DNA of 5,873 nt from Bacteroidota bacterium. Lineage in GTDB: Bacteria; Bacteroidota; Bacteroidia; SXHM01. The notes under the pieces were generated by a model that was given only the letters and a program-made list of their open reading frames with translations, was not told the DNA's origin and made no database searches. The DNA lies in the NCBI GenBank assembly GCA_005773695.1, contig SXHM01000132.1, positions 1 to 5,873 of the forward strand, given 5' to 3'. Of the stretch, positions 5,862 through 5,873 are shown in pieces. Both the position numbers and the translations under genes were made by a program. Numbering within the stretch: position 1 is the stretch's first letter; each line of letters starts with the position of its first letter.

Positions 5862-5873
5862 TAAATCAGGGAA

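Overview
The window looks like a piece of a Bacteroidota (Bacteroidetes) chromosome. The base composition is moderately AT-rich and most starts have A-rich leaders with no Shine-Dalgarno sequence. There is a lipoprotein of the Cys-Lys-Lys-Lys-Asp-Asp type and a subfamily-2 PyrF. The ceramidase-like enzyme fits a sphingolipid-making phylum. It reads as core chromosome: I see no insertion sequence, phage gene, CRISPR array or toxin-antitoxin pair.

Layout, left to right. Bases 1-32 are the 5' half of a minus-strand tRNA, probably tRNA-Ala, cut by the window edge. Next is a minus-strand secreted alpha/beta-hydrolase of the PHB-depolymerase/feruloyl-esterase family (59-1045), whose stop lies 26 bases before the tRNA. 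Divergent from it is pyrF (1142-1966), which makes UMP. It converges, with a 1-base gap, on tpx (1968-2480), an atypical 2-Cys thiol peroxidase. Tpx is divergent across 62 AT-rich bases from a lipoprotein glycoside hydrolase of the MJ1477/TM1410 (GH114-like) type (2543-3520). That gene converges, with a 2-base gap, on gmhA (3523-4092), the first enzyme of ADP-heptose synthesis. gmhA overlaps by 4 bases the end of a neutral/alkaline ceramidase-like gene (4089-5861). The ceramidase-like gene is open at its 5' end to the window edge.

The strongest observation is in the glycoside hydrolase. Its sequence blocks are in swapped order compared with the canonical TM1410/MJ1477 family. The half that normally forms barrel strands 5-8 (IPQNG, GREDLFY, ILAIDY, GYISFAA) comes first, directly after the lipobox. 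The half that normally forms strands 1-4 (IMDLFF, MSIGEAEDYRYYW, GFDGVYLDIIDAFEYY) comes last and ends at the C-terminus. This is what a natural circular permutation of a TIM barrel at its half-barrel boundary would look like.

Second, the ceramidase-like enzyme has Thr in place of the catalytic Ser of the GDVSPN motif. It also seems to lack the C-terminal Ig-like domain and a visible signal peptide, and it is translationally coupled to gmhA. These features suggest an intracellular amidase with an altered active site, possibly tied to envelope lipid or glycolipid metabolism.

The genes otherwise form short independent units: esterase (with a possible read-through tRNA), pyrF, tpx, the lipoprotein, and the ceramidase-like/gmhA operon. 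They do not form one pathway.
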